From JALYNX01 sp035292605 (GTDB taxonomy: Bacteria > Actinomycetota > Acidimicrobiia > Spongiisociales > ZC4RG35), in the NCBI GenBank assembly GCA_035292605.1, contig DATDPT010000022.1, positions 1-38,038 on the forward strand: 38,038 nucleotides of DNA. Reading direction: 5' to 3'. This document shows, in pieces, positions 22,461 to 29,988 of this stretch. The notes under the pieces are model-generated. The model saw only the letters and a program-made list of their open reading frames with translations. It searched no databases and was not told where the DNA came from. The translations under genes were made by a program, and so were the position numbers. Numbering within the stretch: position 1 is the stretch's first letter; each line of letters starts with the position of its first letter.

Positions 22461-23075
22461 GTGACTGCCAAGCCATCCAGGGCTCATCCCCTGGCTCCCG
22501 ACGACCGGCGACGGGCCATCATCGAGGCCGTGATCCCACTCCTCACCGAGCATGGATCGGCGGTGACCACCAAGCAGATGGCAGAAGCGGCGGGCATTGC
22601 CGAGGGCACCATCTTTCGCGTTTTCCCTGACAAACACGCTCTAATCCACGAGGCGGTCAGGTTCAGCATGGATCCGGCCCCGGTTCAGAAAGGGCTGTCG
22701 GAGATCTATGCCTCCGCCCCCATCGAGGTCCAGCTGGCCGAGGCCGCCCGCATCATCCTCGAAAGCTTCGAGGGGGTCATTGCATTGATCACCGCACTTC
22801 GCACCACACCGTCGAGCGACTCGCCCCCACCTCCCAGCCCGCCGGCGTTCGTGGCCGAGGCCAACGCTGCGATCAACCAGTCCCTAACCGAGTTGTTCGA
22901 ACGTCATCGCGATCGACTTCGGATCGAGCCCTCGCGGGCGGCGGCCGCCTTCCGGGGCCTCATCTTCGCCGGCGGCCATCCCATGATGAGCCGTGGCGAG
23001 AGGCTCAGCGTCCAAGAGATCGTCGATGTGCTTCTGTCCGGGATCGCCGATCCCGTCGTGGAGAAGGCGATCTGA
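22461..23075 (+). CDS. TetR family repressor
   Basis: A 204-residue TetR regulator. The N-terminal helix-turn-helix is at about 18-64 (RRAIIEAVIPLLTEHG, then VTTKQMAEAAGIAEGTIFRVFPDKHAL), with the usual TIFRVF recognition helix in place of the common LYRHF. The C-terminal ligand domain is alpha-helical with a short proline-serine loop (SSDSPPPPSPP). It starts with GTG directly after the operator-promoter and its stop shares one base with the first ABC gene (TGATG). Together with its operator this makes a self-regulated exporter operon that presumably responds to a substrate of the pump. Confidence 0.92.
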   Translation: MTAKPSRAHPLAPDDRRRAIIEAVIPLLTEHGSAVTTKQMAEAAGIAEGTIFRVFPDKHALIHEAVRFSMDPAPVQKGLSEIYASAPIEVQLAEAARIILESFEGVIALITALRTTPSSDSPPPPSPPAFVAEANAAINQSLTELFERHRDRLRIEPSRAAAAFRGLIFAGGHPMMSRGERLSVQEIVDVLLSGIADPVVEKAI

Positions 23076-24808
23076 TGTTGTTGCGAATCGTCAGGGAGTA
23101 CCTGAGGCCGTATAAGAGGTGGCTGACGGTCGTGGTGGTCCTCCAGCTGGTGGGAACCATCGCCTCGTTGTACCTCCCCAGCCTGAACGCGGACATCATC
23201 GACAACGGAGTGGTGACCGGGGACACCGACTACATCATCCGGATCGGAGCGTGGATGCTGGGAGTGTCCCTGCTCCAGGTTGTCTGCTCGATCGTGGCGG
23301 TCTACTTCGGGGCCCGCACCGCGATGGGATTCGGCCGTGACCTGAGGTCGTCGATCTTTCATCGGGTGGCGGACTTCTCCAGTCGCGAGGTTGCCGCATT
23401 CGGGGCTCCTTCGCTCATCACTCGCAATACCAACGACGTCCAGCAGGTGCAGACGCTGGTCTTGATGGCCCTCACCATGATGGTCATGGCTCCGATCATG
23501 ATGGTGGGTGGCGTGATAATGGCACTCCGCCAGGATGTCGGCCTCTCTTGGCTGGTCGTGGTCGCCGTTCCGCTCTTGGGGGTGATCGTTGGCTTCATCA
23601 TCTCCCGGATGGTCCCCTCGTACCGGTTGATGCAGAGGCGCATCGACACCGTCAACCGGGTGCTGCGCGAGCAAACCTCGGGTATCCGTGTCCTCCGCGC
23701 TTTTGTCCGGGAACCGTTCGAGGCCGCGCGATTCGGGCGGGCCAACCGAGAGCTGACCGACGTCTCCATCACTGTGGGCCGGTGGATGGCCGCCATGTTC
23801 CCTGCCGTGATCCTGGTGCTGAACGCAGCGAGCGTCGCCGTTCTTTGGTTCGGGGGCATCCGGGTCGACGCCGGAGCCATGGAGATCGGCTCCCTGACCG
23901 CCTTCCTGGCCTATCTGGTCCAGATCCTGATGTCGGTCATGATGGCCACCTTCATGCTGGTGATGGTGCCCAGGGCAACCGTCTCCGCCGACCGCATCGG
24001 GGAGGTCCTCGACACCGAATCCTCGGTGGTGCCTCCCGCTTCAGGCGTGACCGAGGTCGAAGGGCGAGGTGAGCTGGAGCTGCGCGGCGTTGGCTTCAGC
24101 TATCCGGGGGCAAGCCACCCGGTGCTCCACGATGTGACCTTCTCGGCCCGCCCGGGCCAGACCACAGCCATCGTCGGCTCGACTGGGGTCGGCAAGACCA
24201 CCCTGGTGAGTCTCATCCCCCGCCTCTTCGACGCCACGGAGGGAAGTGTCCTGGTCGATGGCGTCGATGTCCGAGAGCTCGATCCCGACACCCTTTGGTC
24301 CAAGGTCGGTTTGATCCCCCAAAAGCCCTATCTGTTCTCGGGGACGGTGGCCTCGAATCTCCGCTACGGAAAACCCGACGCCAGTGAAGAGGAGATGTGG
24401 GCAGCGCTCGAGATTGCCCAGGCCCGGGACTTCGTCGAGGAGATGCCGGGTGGCCTCGAGGCGCCGATCTCCCAGGGCGGCACCAATGTCTCCGGGGGGC
24501 AACGCCAGCGGCTCGCCATCGCCCGTGCACTGATACGCCGGCCCGAGCTATACCTCTTCGACGACTCTTTCTCGGCCCTCGACCTCGCCACCGATGCCAG
24601 GCTGCGACGGGCACTGAAGCCGACCACTGCCGATGCCACCGTGGTGATCGTGGCCCAGCGCGTCTCCACCATTGCCGACGCCGATCAGATCCTGGTGCTG
24701 GAGGAGGGGGTAGTCGTCGGCCTTGGCACCCATCACTCCTTGTTGGCAACCTGCCCGACGTACGTGGAGATCGTCGAGTCGCAGCTGAGGGCCGAGGTGG
24801 CCTCGTGA
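23075..24808 (+). CDS. ABC exporter half-transporter with degenerate ATPase site
   Basis: A 577-residue half-transporter: six membrane helices (about 15-290) fused to a nucleotide-binding domain. Walker A is GSTGVGKTT (368-376), the Q-loop Gln415, the signature a canonical VSGGQ (472-476). Two catalytic residues are altered: the Walker B glutamate is Asp497 (LYLFDDS) and the switch histidine is Gln528 (VAQRVSTI). This is the non-catalytic half of a heterodimeric exporter such as TM287/288 or BmrCD. The ATG at 23075 shares a base with the tetR stop. Its stop overlaps the GTG of the partner. The pump probably exports drugs or lipids; the cargo is not evident. Confidence 0.94.
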   Translation: MLLRIVREYLRPYKRWLTVVVVLQLVGTIASLYLPSLNADIIDNGVVTGDTDYIIRIGAWMLGVSLLQVVCSIVAVYFGARTAMGFGRDLRSSIFHRVADFSSREVAAFGAPSLITRNTNDVQQVQTLVLMALTMMVMAPIMMVGGVIMALRQDVGLSWLVVVAVPLLGVIVGFIISRMVPSYRLMQRRIDTVNRVLREQTSGIRVLRAFVREPFEAARFGRANRELTDVSITVGRWMAAMFPAVILVLNAASVAVLWFGGIRVDAGAMEIGSLTAFLAYLVQILMSVMMATFMLVMVPRATVSADRIGEVLDTESSVVPPASGVTEVEGRGELELRGVGFSYPGASHPVLHDVTFSARPGQTTAIVGSTGVGKTTLVSLIPRLFDATEGSVLVDGVDVRELDPDTLWSKVGLIPQKPYLFSGTVASNLRYGKPDASEEEMWAALEIAQARDFVEEMPGGLEAPISQGGTNVSGGQRQRLAIARALIRRPELYLFDDSFSALDLATDARLRRALKPTTADATVVIVAQRVSTIADADQILVLEEGVVVGLGTHHSLLATCPTYVEIVESQLRAEVAS

Positions 24809-26790
24809 GCGATCGCACCATGAAGGAGACCGAACGGATCCAGGGTCAGCCCGGGCCGGGCCGGGGCCCTTTTGGTGGCGGGATGATCGGTCAGAAGTCC
24901 TCCGCCTTCGGCCCTTCCGCTCAGCGGTTGATGAGTCGCCTGCGCCCGCAGCTGCCCAAGGTCATCGCGGTGTTCGCAGCCGGGATCGTGAGCGTGGCCC
25001 TCTCGGCGGTCGGCCCCAAAGTCCTGGGAAAGGCCACCGACCTGATCTTCGCCGGGGCAATCGGGAGACGTCTCCCTCCCGGTGTCACCAAGGCAGAAGC
25101 CATCGAGGCAGCCCGCGCCCAGGGACAGGGCCGATTCGCCGACCTGCTCTCGGGAATGGACGTGGTGCCGGGGCAAGGAATCGACTTCGGAGCCGTTGGT
25201 CAGGTGCTGCTGATCGTGCTTGCCCTCTACGCCGGTTCCGCATTGCTGGGATACCTCCAGGGTTTTCTCCTTAACGACGTGGTGCAGCGGACGGTGTTCC
25301 GTCTGCGCTCCGATGTCGAAGACAAGCTGAACCGGCTTCCGCTGCGCTATTTCGACCGCCAGCCGCGCGGAGAGTTGTTGAGTCGGGTCACCAACGACAT
25401 CGACAACGTCTCACAGAGCCTGCAACAGACGATGAGCCAGCTGCTGACTTCATTGCTGACCATCGTGTTCGTGGTCGGGATGATGTTGTACATCTCGCCG
25501 ACTCTGGCGTTGATCGCGCTGGTCACCATCCCGATCACCATGCTCATCGCGGGACTGGTCATGCGTAAGTCGCAGCGACAATTCGTCACCCAGTGGCGTC
25601 GCACCGGCACCCTCAACTCCCAGATCGAAGAGTCGTTCACCGGGCATTCGCTGGTCAAGGTGTTCGGCCGTCAGAAGGAGGTGCAGGCCTCTTTCGAGGT
25701 GGAGAACGATGGCTTGTTCGAGGCCAGCTTCAGAGCCCAATTCCTGTCCGGGCTGATCATGCCGATCATGATGTTCATCGGGAACCTCAACTACGTCGTC
25801 ATCGCCGTGATCGGAGGGCTCCGCGTCGCTGGCGGAACGATGAGCCTCGGCGACGTCCAGGCGTTCATCCAGTACTCACGCCAATTCACCCAGCCGGTGA
25901 CCCAGGTCGCCTCCATGGTCAACCTCCTGCAGTCGGGCGTCGCCTCGGCCGAGCGGGTGTTCGAGCTCCTCGATGCTGATGAGGAGGTGGCGGATGACCA
26001 TCACCCCCGTATGGTCGGGGAGCGACACGGCCGTGTCGTGTTCGAAGACGTCTCCTTCAGGTACGAAGAGGACCGCCCGCTCATCGATGACCTGAGCCTG
26101 AGTGTCGAGCCCGGGCACACAGTCGCCATCGTCGGCCCGACCGGGGCCGGCAAGACGACGTTGGTGAACCTGATTATGCGGTTCTACGAGCTCGACCAGG
26201 GCCGGATCACTCTCGACGGGATAGATGTCGCCCGTCTCCGCCGGTCGGACCTCCGCTCCGAGATCGGCATGGTCCTCCAGGACACCTGGCTCTTCCACGG
26301 AACGATTCGAGAGAACATCGCCTACGGGCGACCCGAAGCAACCGAGGCCGAGATCGTCGAAGCGGCTCGGGCCACCTTTGTCGACCGATTCGTGCACAGC
26401 CTCGCCGACGGTTACGACACTGTGATCGATGACGAAGGCGCCAACGTGAGCACCGGGGAGAAGCAACTGATAACCATCGCCAGGGCGTTCCTGGCCGACC
26501 CGGCGTTGCTGATCCTCGACGAGGCCACCAGCTCGGTCGATACTCGAACCGAGCTCTTGCTCCAGCACGCGATGGCGGCCCTGCGAACCGACCGGACCAG
26601 CTTCGTGATAGCCCACCGACTCTCGACGATCCGCGACGCCGACCTGATCCTGGTGATGGAGGAGGGCCGGATCGTGGAGCAGGGCACCCACGCCGAGCTC
26701 ATCGCCCTCGACGGGGCTTATGCCGCTCTCTACAACTCCCAGTTCACGGGGTCAGATCAGCCACCAGAGCCGGCGATCAAGGTGGGCTGA
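24805..26790 (+). CDS. ABC exporter half-transporter, catalytic partner
   Basis: A 661-residue half-transporter, partner of the preceding gene. A polar glycine-rich N-terminus precedes six membrane helices; a soluble insertion between the first two helices (about 85-128, IGRRLPPGVTKAEAIEAARAQ onward) is typical of one actinobacterial branch. The nucleotide domain has Walker A GPTGAGKTT (444-452), Gln492, intact Walker B Asp572-Glu573 and switch His604, but a degenerate signature STGEKQ (549-554). Paired with its neighbour, one ATP site is complete and the other is dead on both sides. Start is GTG 24805, overlapping the upstream stop as GTGA; an ATG at 24820 is possible. A cloverleaf-like inverted-repeat element follows. 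Confidence 0.94.
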   Translation: MSDRTMKETERIQGQPGPGRGPFGGGMIGQKSSAFGPSAQRLMSRLRPQLPKVIAVFAAGIVSVALSAVGPKVLGKATDLIFAGAIGRRLPPGVTKAEAIEAARAQGQGRFADLLSGMDVVPGQGIDFGAVGQVLLIVLALYAGSALLGYLQGFLLNDVVQRTVFRLRSDVEDKLNRLPLRYFDRQPRGELLSRVTNDIDNVSQSLQQTMSQLLTSLLTIVFVVGMMLYISPTLALIALVTIPITMLIAGLVMRKSQRQFVTQWRRTGTLNSQIEESFTGHSLVKVFGRQKEVQASFEVENDGLFEASFRAQFLSGLIMPIMMFIGNLNYVVIAVIGGLRVAGGTMSLGDVQAFIQYSRQFTQPVTQVASMVNLLQSGVASAERVFELLDADEEVADDHHPRMVGERHGRVVFEDVSFRYEEDRPLIDDLSLSVEPGHTVAIVGPTGAGKTTLVNLIMRFYELDQGRITLDGIDVARLRRSDLRSEIGMVLQDTWLFHGTIRENIAYGRPEATEAEIVEAARATFVDRFVHSLADGYDTVIDDEGANVSTGEKQLITIARAFLADPALLILDEATSSVDTRTELLLQHAMAALRTDRTSFVIAHRLSTIRDADLILVMEEGRIVEQGTHAELIALDGAYAALYNSQFTGSDQPPEPAIKVG

Positions 26791-26797
26791 CGCCCCT

Positions 26798-26914
26798 TAC
26801 CTGAGGTACGTAGCGCCACATATGGCGCTACGTGAACAGAGAAGGTGGACGCGGATGAACCGCCAGCTTTCTCTGGCGGCCTGGCGCCATATACGGCGCC
26901 AGGAACCTCAGGTA
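26798..26914. repeat. Cloverleaf-like inverted-repeat element between convergent genes
   Basis: An outer stem TACCTGAGGT (26798-26807) pairs with ACCTCAGGTA (26905-26914). Inside are three perfect hairpins: ACGTAGCGCCA-CATA-TGGCGCTACGT (26808-26833, 11 bp), CCGCCAG-CTTTCT-CTGGCGG (26860-26879, 7 bp) and CCTGGCGCC-ATATAC-GGCGCCAGG (26880-26903, 9 bp). A 26-nt linker separates the first and second. The first hairpin abuts the outer stem and the third is one base from it. In the linker, CAGAGAAGG (26837-26845) can pair alternatively with CTTTCTCTG (26867-26875), breaking the second hairpin. The element fills the 128-nt gap between the ABC and exonuclease genes. It may act as a two-way terminator, but it is far more complex than needed. 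TTTT follows on the plus strand. Confidence 0.8.
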
Positions 26915-26918
26915 GCTT

Positions 26919-27791
26919 TTAGTCCCTCCAGCGGTGCACTCGGATCGCCTCGGGGTCCAGCCCCACCCGGCGACAGAAGGCCTCGAAGACCTCGCGGGGA
27001 ACACCGCGCCATTCCAGGTCGTCGAGGGTCTCCGCAATCGGGACATCGAGCCGGAGCGTGGTGAGCTCTCGATAGAGGTACACCTCCTGTACGTACTCGC
27101 GGAGAGTCGCCGCCAGCTTGTCGGCGCCACGCACCGTCACTTCCCACTCGGCGGCCTCCACGGGGATCAGCTCCAGGCGGGGATAACGGGAGAGCACGGT
27201 CGCAGCCGACTTTGCTCCCCATCCAGGAAGCCCGGGGACGCCATCGGCGGTGTCTCCAACCAAGGCCAGGTAGTCCGGAATCGACTCGGGATGGATCCCG
27301 AACTTCTCGACAACCGCCGCTTCGTCGAGGATCTTCTGCTCACGACGGTTGTAGGTGACGATCCGATCGCCTATCACCAGCTGGCACAGATCCTTGTCGG
27401 GAGTGACGATGACGACCTGCTCCACATCCTCCACCCACCGGATTGCTGCGCTGGCAAGGGCGTCGTCCGCCTCGTGCTCGATGTTGCCCCAGACCACGAC
27501 TCCGATCGCACGTAGCGCTTCCTCTGCCAGGGGGAACTGCACCAGCAACTCGGCGTCCATCCCTGCCGAAGTCTTGTAGCCGCCGAACATCTCGTTGCGA
27601 AAGGACTCGATGACCGTGTCAAAGCTGGCGGCGAGATGGGTGACACCCGGCTCGCGGAGCAGGGAGAGAGTCGACTCGATTATCCCGAGCGTGGCCCGAA
27701 TATCGGAGCCGTCACTCGCCAGGACCGACTCCTTGCGACCGAAGTGGGCCCGGAACAACTCGTAGGTACCATCGAGGAGGTGGAGACGCAC
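26919..27791 (-). CDS. 5'-3' exonuclease (FEN/Pol I N-terminal type)
   Basis: A 290-residue stand-alone homologue of the 5' nuclease domain of DNA polymerase I, which removes RNA primers and flaps. Metal-binding acidic residues appear in LLDGTYELFRA (Asp7), FDTVIESFRN (Asp58), EHEADDALAS (Glu107, Asp109, Asp110), TPDKDLCQLV (Asp132, Asp134) and VGDTADGVPGLPG (Asp180, Asp183), the last followed by the DNA-binding helix-hairpin-helix WGAKSAATVL. No polymerase domain is fused. The GTG at 27791 is 7 nt after a TAGGAT box. Its first 12 bases overlap the proposed start of the divergent acidic-protein gene. It converges on the ABC operon across the cloverleaf element. Confidence 0.92.
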   Translation of the reverse strand: MRLHLLDGTYELFRAHFGRKESVLASDGSDIRATLGIIESTLSLLREPGVTHLAASFDTVIESFRNEMFGGYKTSAGMDAELLVQFPLAEEALRAIGVVVWGNIEHEADDALASAAIRWVEDVEQVVIVTPDKDLCQLVIGDRIVTYNRREQKILDEAAVVEKFGIHPESIPDYLALVGDTADGVPGLPGWGAKSAATVLSRYPRLELIPVEAAEWEVTVRGADKLAATLREYVQEVYLYRELTTLRLDVPIAETLDDLEWRGVPREVFEAFCRRVGLDPEAIRVHRWRD

Positions 27792-28112
27792 GACTCAGAT
27801 CCTAAGCCCGATGAGGACGTCGACCCCTGGGACACGGTCACCTCGGAGTTCGGGTCGTTGAGTGACCGGCTCAAGGACACCTATCGCCGGGTTGCAGCCG
27901 ACCGCGGACCGTCCGAAGACGAGATCAAGGGAGCTTTTTCGACCCTGATCGGGGCCTGGGGTCAGGTCGCCGAGTCGGTTACGAGCGCCCTGCGCGACCC
28001 CGAGGCGCGAGAGCATCTGAAGAAGGCGGCGAGCTCGTTCGCCGCCGCCCTCGGCGCCACGATCAGCGATCTCGGAGAAGAGATAAAGAACCAGTCCGAC
28101 GAAGAGGAATAG
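27780..28112 (+). CDS. Small acidic helical protein, unknown function
   Basis: A 110-residue protein with an acidic N-terminus (ETHDSDPKPDEDVDPWDTV), a predicted helical core (RLKDTYRRVAADRGPSEDEI, then FSTLIGAWGQVAESVTSALR and REHLKKAASSFAAALGATI) and an acidic tail (NQSDEEE). The heptad-like spacing of Leu, Ala and Val suggests an amphipathic helical bundle. I do not recognise a family. The GTG at 27780 is immediately preceded by GAGGAG but lies within the start of the divergent exonuclease gene; a TTG near 27858 (MSDRLKDTYRR) would avoid that overlap. It is followed by the sulfurtransferase gene after 20 nt. Confidence 0.65.
   Translation: METHDSDPKPDEDVDPWDTVTSEFGSLSDRLKDTYRRVAADRGPSEDEIKGAFSTLIGAWGQVAESVTSALRDPEAREHLKKAASSFAAALGATISDLGEEIKNQSDEEE
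27799..27804 (-). promoter_or_regulatory. -10 box of the exonuclease gene (leaderless)
   Basis: TAGGAT on the minus strand lies 7 nt before the GTG at 27791. The box falls inside the coding sequence of the divergent gene, so promoter and neighbour overlap. Confidence 0.5.
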
Positions 28113-28132
28113 CAGGCGTCTGGAATGGGACC

Positions 28133-28936
28133 GTGTCTGATCCCCTGATCTCGGTCGGAGAGCTGGTCGAGAGACTCCATGAGGTGGTCCTCTTCGATCT
28201 TCGGTGGTCGCTCACCGACTCCAGCCAAGGCAAAGGGACCTATGCCGCAGGACACATCCCTGGGGCCGTCTTCGTCGATCTCAACACCGACCTCTCGGCT
28301 CCGGAAGGAGATGGCCGCCATCCTCTGCCCCTAGCCGTCGAATTCACCCGCACTCTCGGACGCCTCGGAGCCGGCCCTGACGACGAGATCGTCGTGTATG
28401 ACGACATGGGAGGCGCCGTCGCCGCCCGGATGTGGTGGATGCTGCGCTCGATCGGGCACGAAAGGTCACGCCTTCTCGATGGCGGCCTGGGCGCCTGGAT
28501 CGATGCCGGTCTCCCGGTGACCGACGACGTCTCGCCGACACGATCGATCGAATACCCGACGGTGCGAGAGTTCACCGGGGTAGTGACCTCGGACGGGTTG
28601 GCCGGGCGCCATCTCGTCGATGCCAGGGCGCCCGAGCGCTACCGGGGCGACGTGGAACCGGTCGACCCCAAGGCCGGGCACATCCCTGGTGCTGTCAACA
28701 TGCCTGCCGGCGGGAATCTCGGCCCGGAGGGCCGTTTTCTCGACCGCACAGACCTGGTGGAGCGGTACCGGGAGACACCGGCCGACACCGTCGTCTCCTG
28801 TGGCAGCGGGGTGACCGCTTGTCATGTAGCGCTGGGACTCGTCGCGGCCGGCCATCCGATGCCAGACGTCTACATCGGGTCGTTCTCGGACTGGTCCCGT
28901 CGTGACCTACCGGTGGCCACGGGCGATCTGCCTTGA
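28133..28936 (+). CDS. 3-mercaptopyruvate/thiosulfate sulfurtransferase (two rhodanese domains)
   Basis: A 267-residue tandem rhodanese. The inactive N-terminal domain is at about 5-130 and the active C-terminal domain at about 150-265 with the catalytic loop Cys223-GSGVTA-Cys230. CGSGVTAC is the loop of 3-mercaptopyruvate sulfurtransferases, rather than CRKGVTAC of thiosulfate sulfurtransferases. Other rhodanese marks are GHIPGAVFVDL, DARAPERYRG and GHIPGAVNMP. It moves sulfane sulfur to cyanide, thioredoxin or other acceptors in the cytoplasm. GTG start; TGGAAT lies 6 nt before it but matches the -10 poorly. Its stop overlaps the TTG of the next gene (TTGA). Confidence 0.93.
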   Translation: MSDPLISVGELVERLHEVVLFDLRWSLTDSSQGKGTYAAGHIPGAVFVDLNTDLSAPEGDGRHPLPLAVEFTRTLGRLGAGPDDEIVVYDDMGGAVAARMWWMLRSIGHERSRLLDGGLGAWIDAGLPVTDDVSPTRSIEYPTVREFTGVVTSDGLAGRHLVDARAPERYRGDVEPVDPKAGHIPGAVNMPAGGNLGPEGRFLDRTDLVERYRETPADTVVSCGSGVTACHVALGLVAAGHPMPDVYIGSFSDWSRRDLPVATGDLP

Positions 28937-29892
28937 TCAGCCGAAGGGCTTTGGAGGCCATCGAATCGTCGGACACCGACGAGCTGCTGCGAGTGGTCGA
29001 CGGCCTCTGTTCGATTCAGGCCTGGGACGACTTGGTGGAGTTGCGCTCGAGGTGTCGGGAGGCGGTGGAAAGGGCAAAACAAGTTTGGGGCGTCGAAGAG
29101 CACATCCGCTATCGCCTGACCCTGGAGGCGCCACCCGTCTACGCCGGGCCAGCCATCTCCGAGGGCCAATCCCGCTTTGCCCTCGGGCCTCTTGCAGAAG
29201 TCGCTGCGAGCACCAAGACCTGGTTGGAGATGGAGCCCTACCTCGAAATCGGCCCCGAGCGTCGGACGCTCGCCGCCGAGCGCGTCGTTCGGGGCGAGCA
29301 CGTGAAAGAGCCGACTCTCGACCTGCCCGGCTCGTTGCAGGGCTGGGAGCCGCGCTATCCGGTGGCCACCTACAAGCGGGACAAGGTCGAGGCACCTTCT
29401 CCTGCCCCATCGCATCTCTCCGAAGCTCAGCTGCCCGCAGACTTCGAGGTGATCGAGGATCCGCAATCCGAGGCCGCCCTCGCCGACCTGGTCCAGCCCT
29501 GGACGGACGAGTCGAACGGGCGTTGCCAGACCACCGTCGTGGCCGGTGATCATCTGGCTGCCATCCGCGCCCTGGGGGCGACTCTCTGTCGTGACGCGGA
29601 CATCGGTGCCGCCGCCGGGCTGGCTTGGATGGGGTGGGCCGCAGCCTCGGGCGGCGCCCACGGCAGAAGACGGGGAGCTGCCGCCGGGCGCCGTCTGGCA
29701 TGGTGGGCTACGTCGGTCATGGCCGATTTCCCTTGGCCTTGCGCACCTGATGATCTCGGGTCAGGCGCGTCGCGGTTTGGCTGGTTTTGGTTCGACGACG
29801 GGAGCCCGGGCACCGGGTGGGCCCTCCGTCTTGCCATCGAAGATCCGGACAGCGGGCTTTCCTGGGCCATCTCGGCGGTCGACCTGGTGTGA
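28933..29892 (+). CDS. Uncharacterised protein coupled to the sulfurtransferase
   Basis: A 319-residue protein I do not recognise. The N-terminal part (1-60) is helical with charged heptads (LEAIESSDTDELLRVVDGL). The middle (70-180) holds EAPPVYAGPAISEGQSRFALG and WLEMEPYLEIGPERRTLAAERV. The C-terminal third is rich in Ala, Gly and Trp (AAGLAWMGWAAASGGAHGR, RFGWFWFDDG), which may form a compact domain but not clear membrane helices. There is no signal peptide and no catalytic motif I can name. The TTG start overlaps the sulfurtransferase stop as TTGA, which is the best evidence of a linked role. A long inverted repeat begins right after its stop. Confidence 0.7.
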   Translation: MISRRALEAIESSDTDELLRVVDGLCSIQAWDDLVELRSRCREAVERAKQVWGVEEHIRYRLTLEAPPVYAGPAISEGQSRFALGPLAEVAASTKTWLEMEPYLEIGPERRTLAAERVVRGEHVKEPTLDLPGSLQGWEPRYPVATYKRDKVEAPSPAPSHLSEAQLPADFEVIEDPQSEAALADLVQPWTDESNGRCQTTVVAGDHLAAIRALGATLCRDADIGAAAGLAWMGWAAASGGAHGRRRGAAAGRRLAWWATSVMADFPWPCAPDDLGSGASRFGWFWFDDGSPGTGWALRLAIEDPDSGLSWAISAVDLV

Positions 29893-29956
29893 CCCTCTCG
29901 TAATTGGGTGGCACAGGGCCGTATATGACCCCTACACGTCCCAATTACGAAGAGGG
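29893..29956. terminator. Large inverted repeat, probable two-way terminator
   Basis: Starting at the base after the stop codon, CCCTCTCGTAATTGGG (29893-29908) pairs with CCCAATTACG-A-AGAGGG (29940-29956), sixteen base pairs with one bulged A. The 31-nt loop holds a weaker inner stem around AGGG and CCCT. The stem is almost symmetric, so it can fold in transcripts from both sides; the minus-strand molybdoenzyme gene ends 33 bases to the right. No U-run follows on either side. Confidence 0.65.
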
Positions 29957-29988
29957 GGTCCACCCCCCTACCACTTAGGAGAGCGTGA

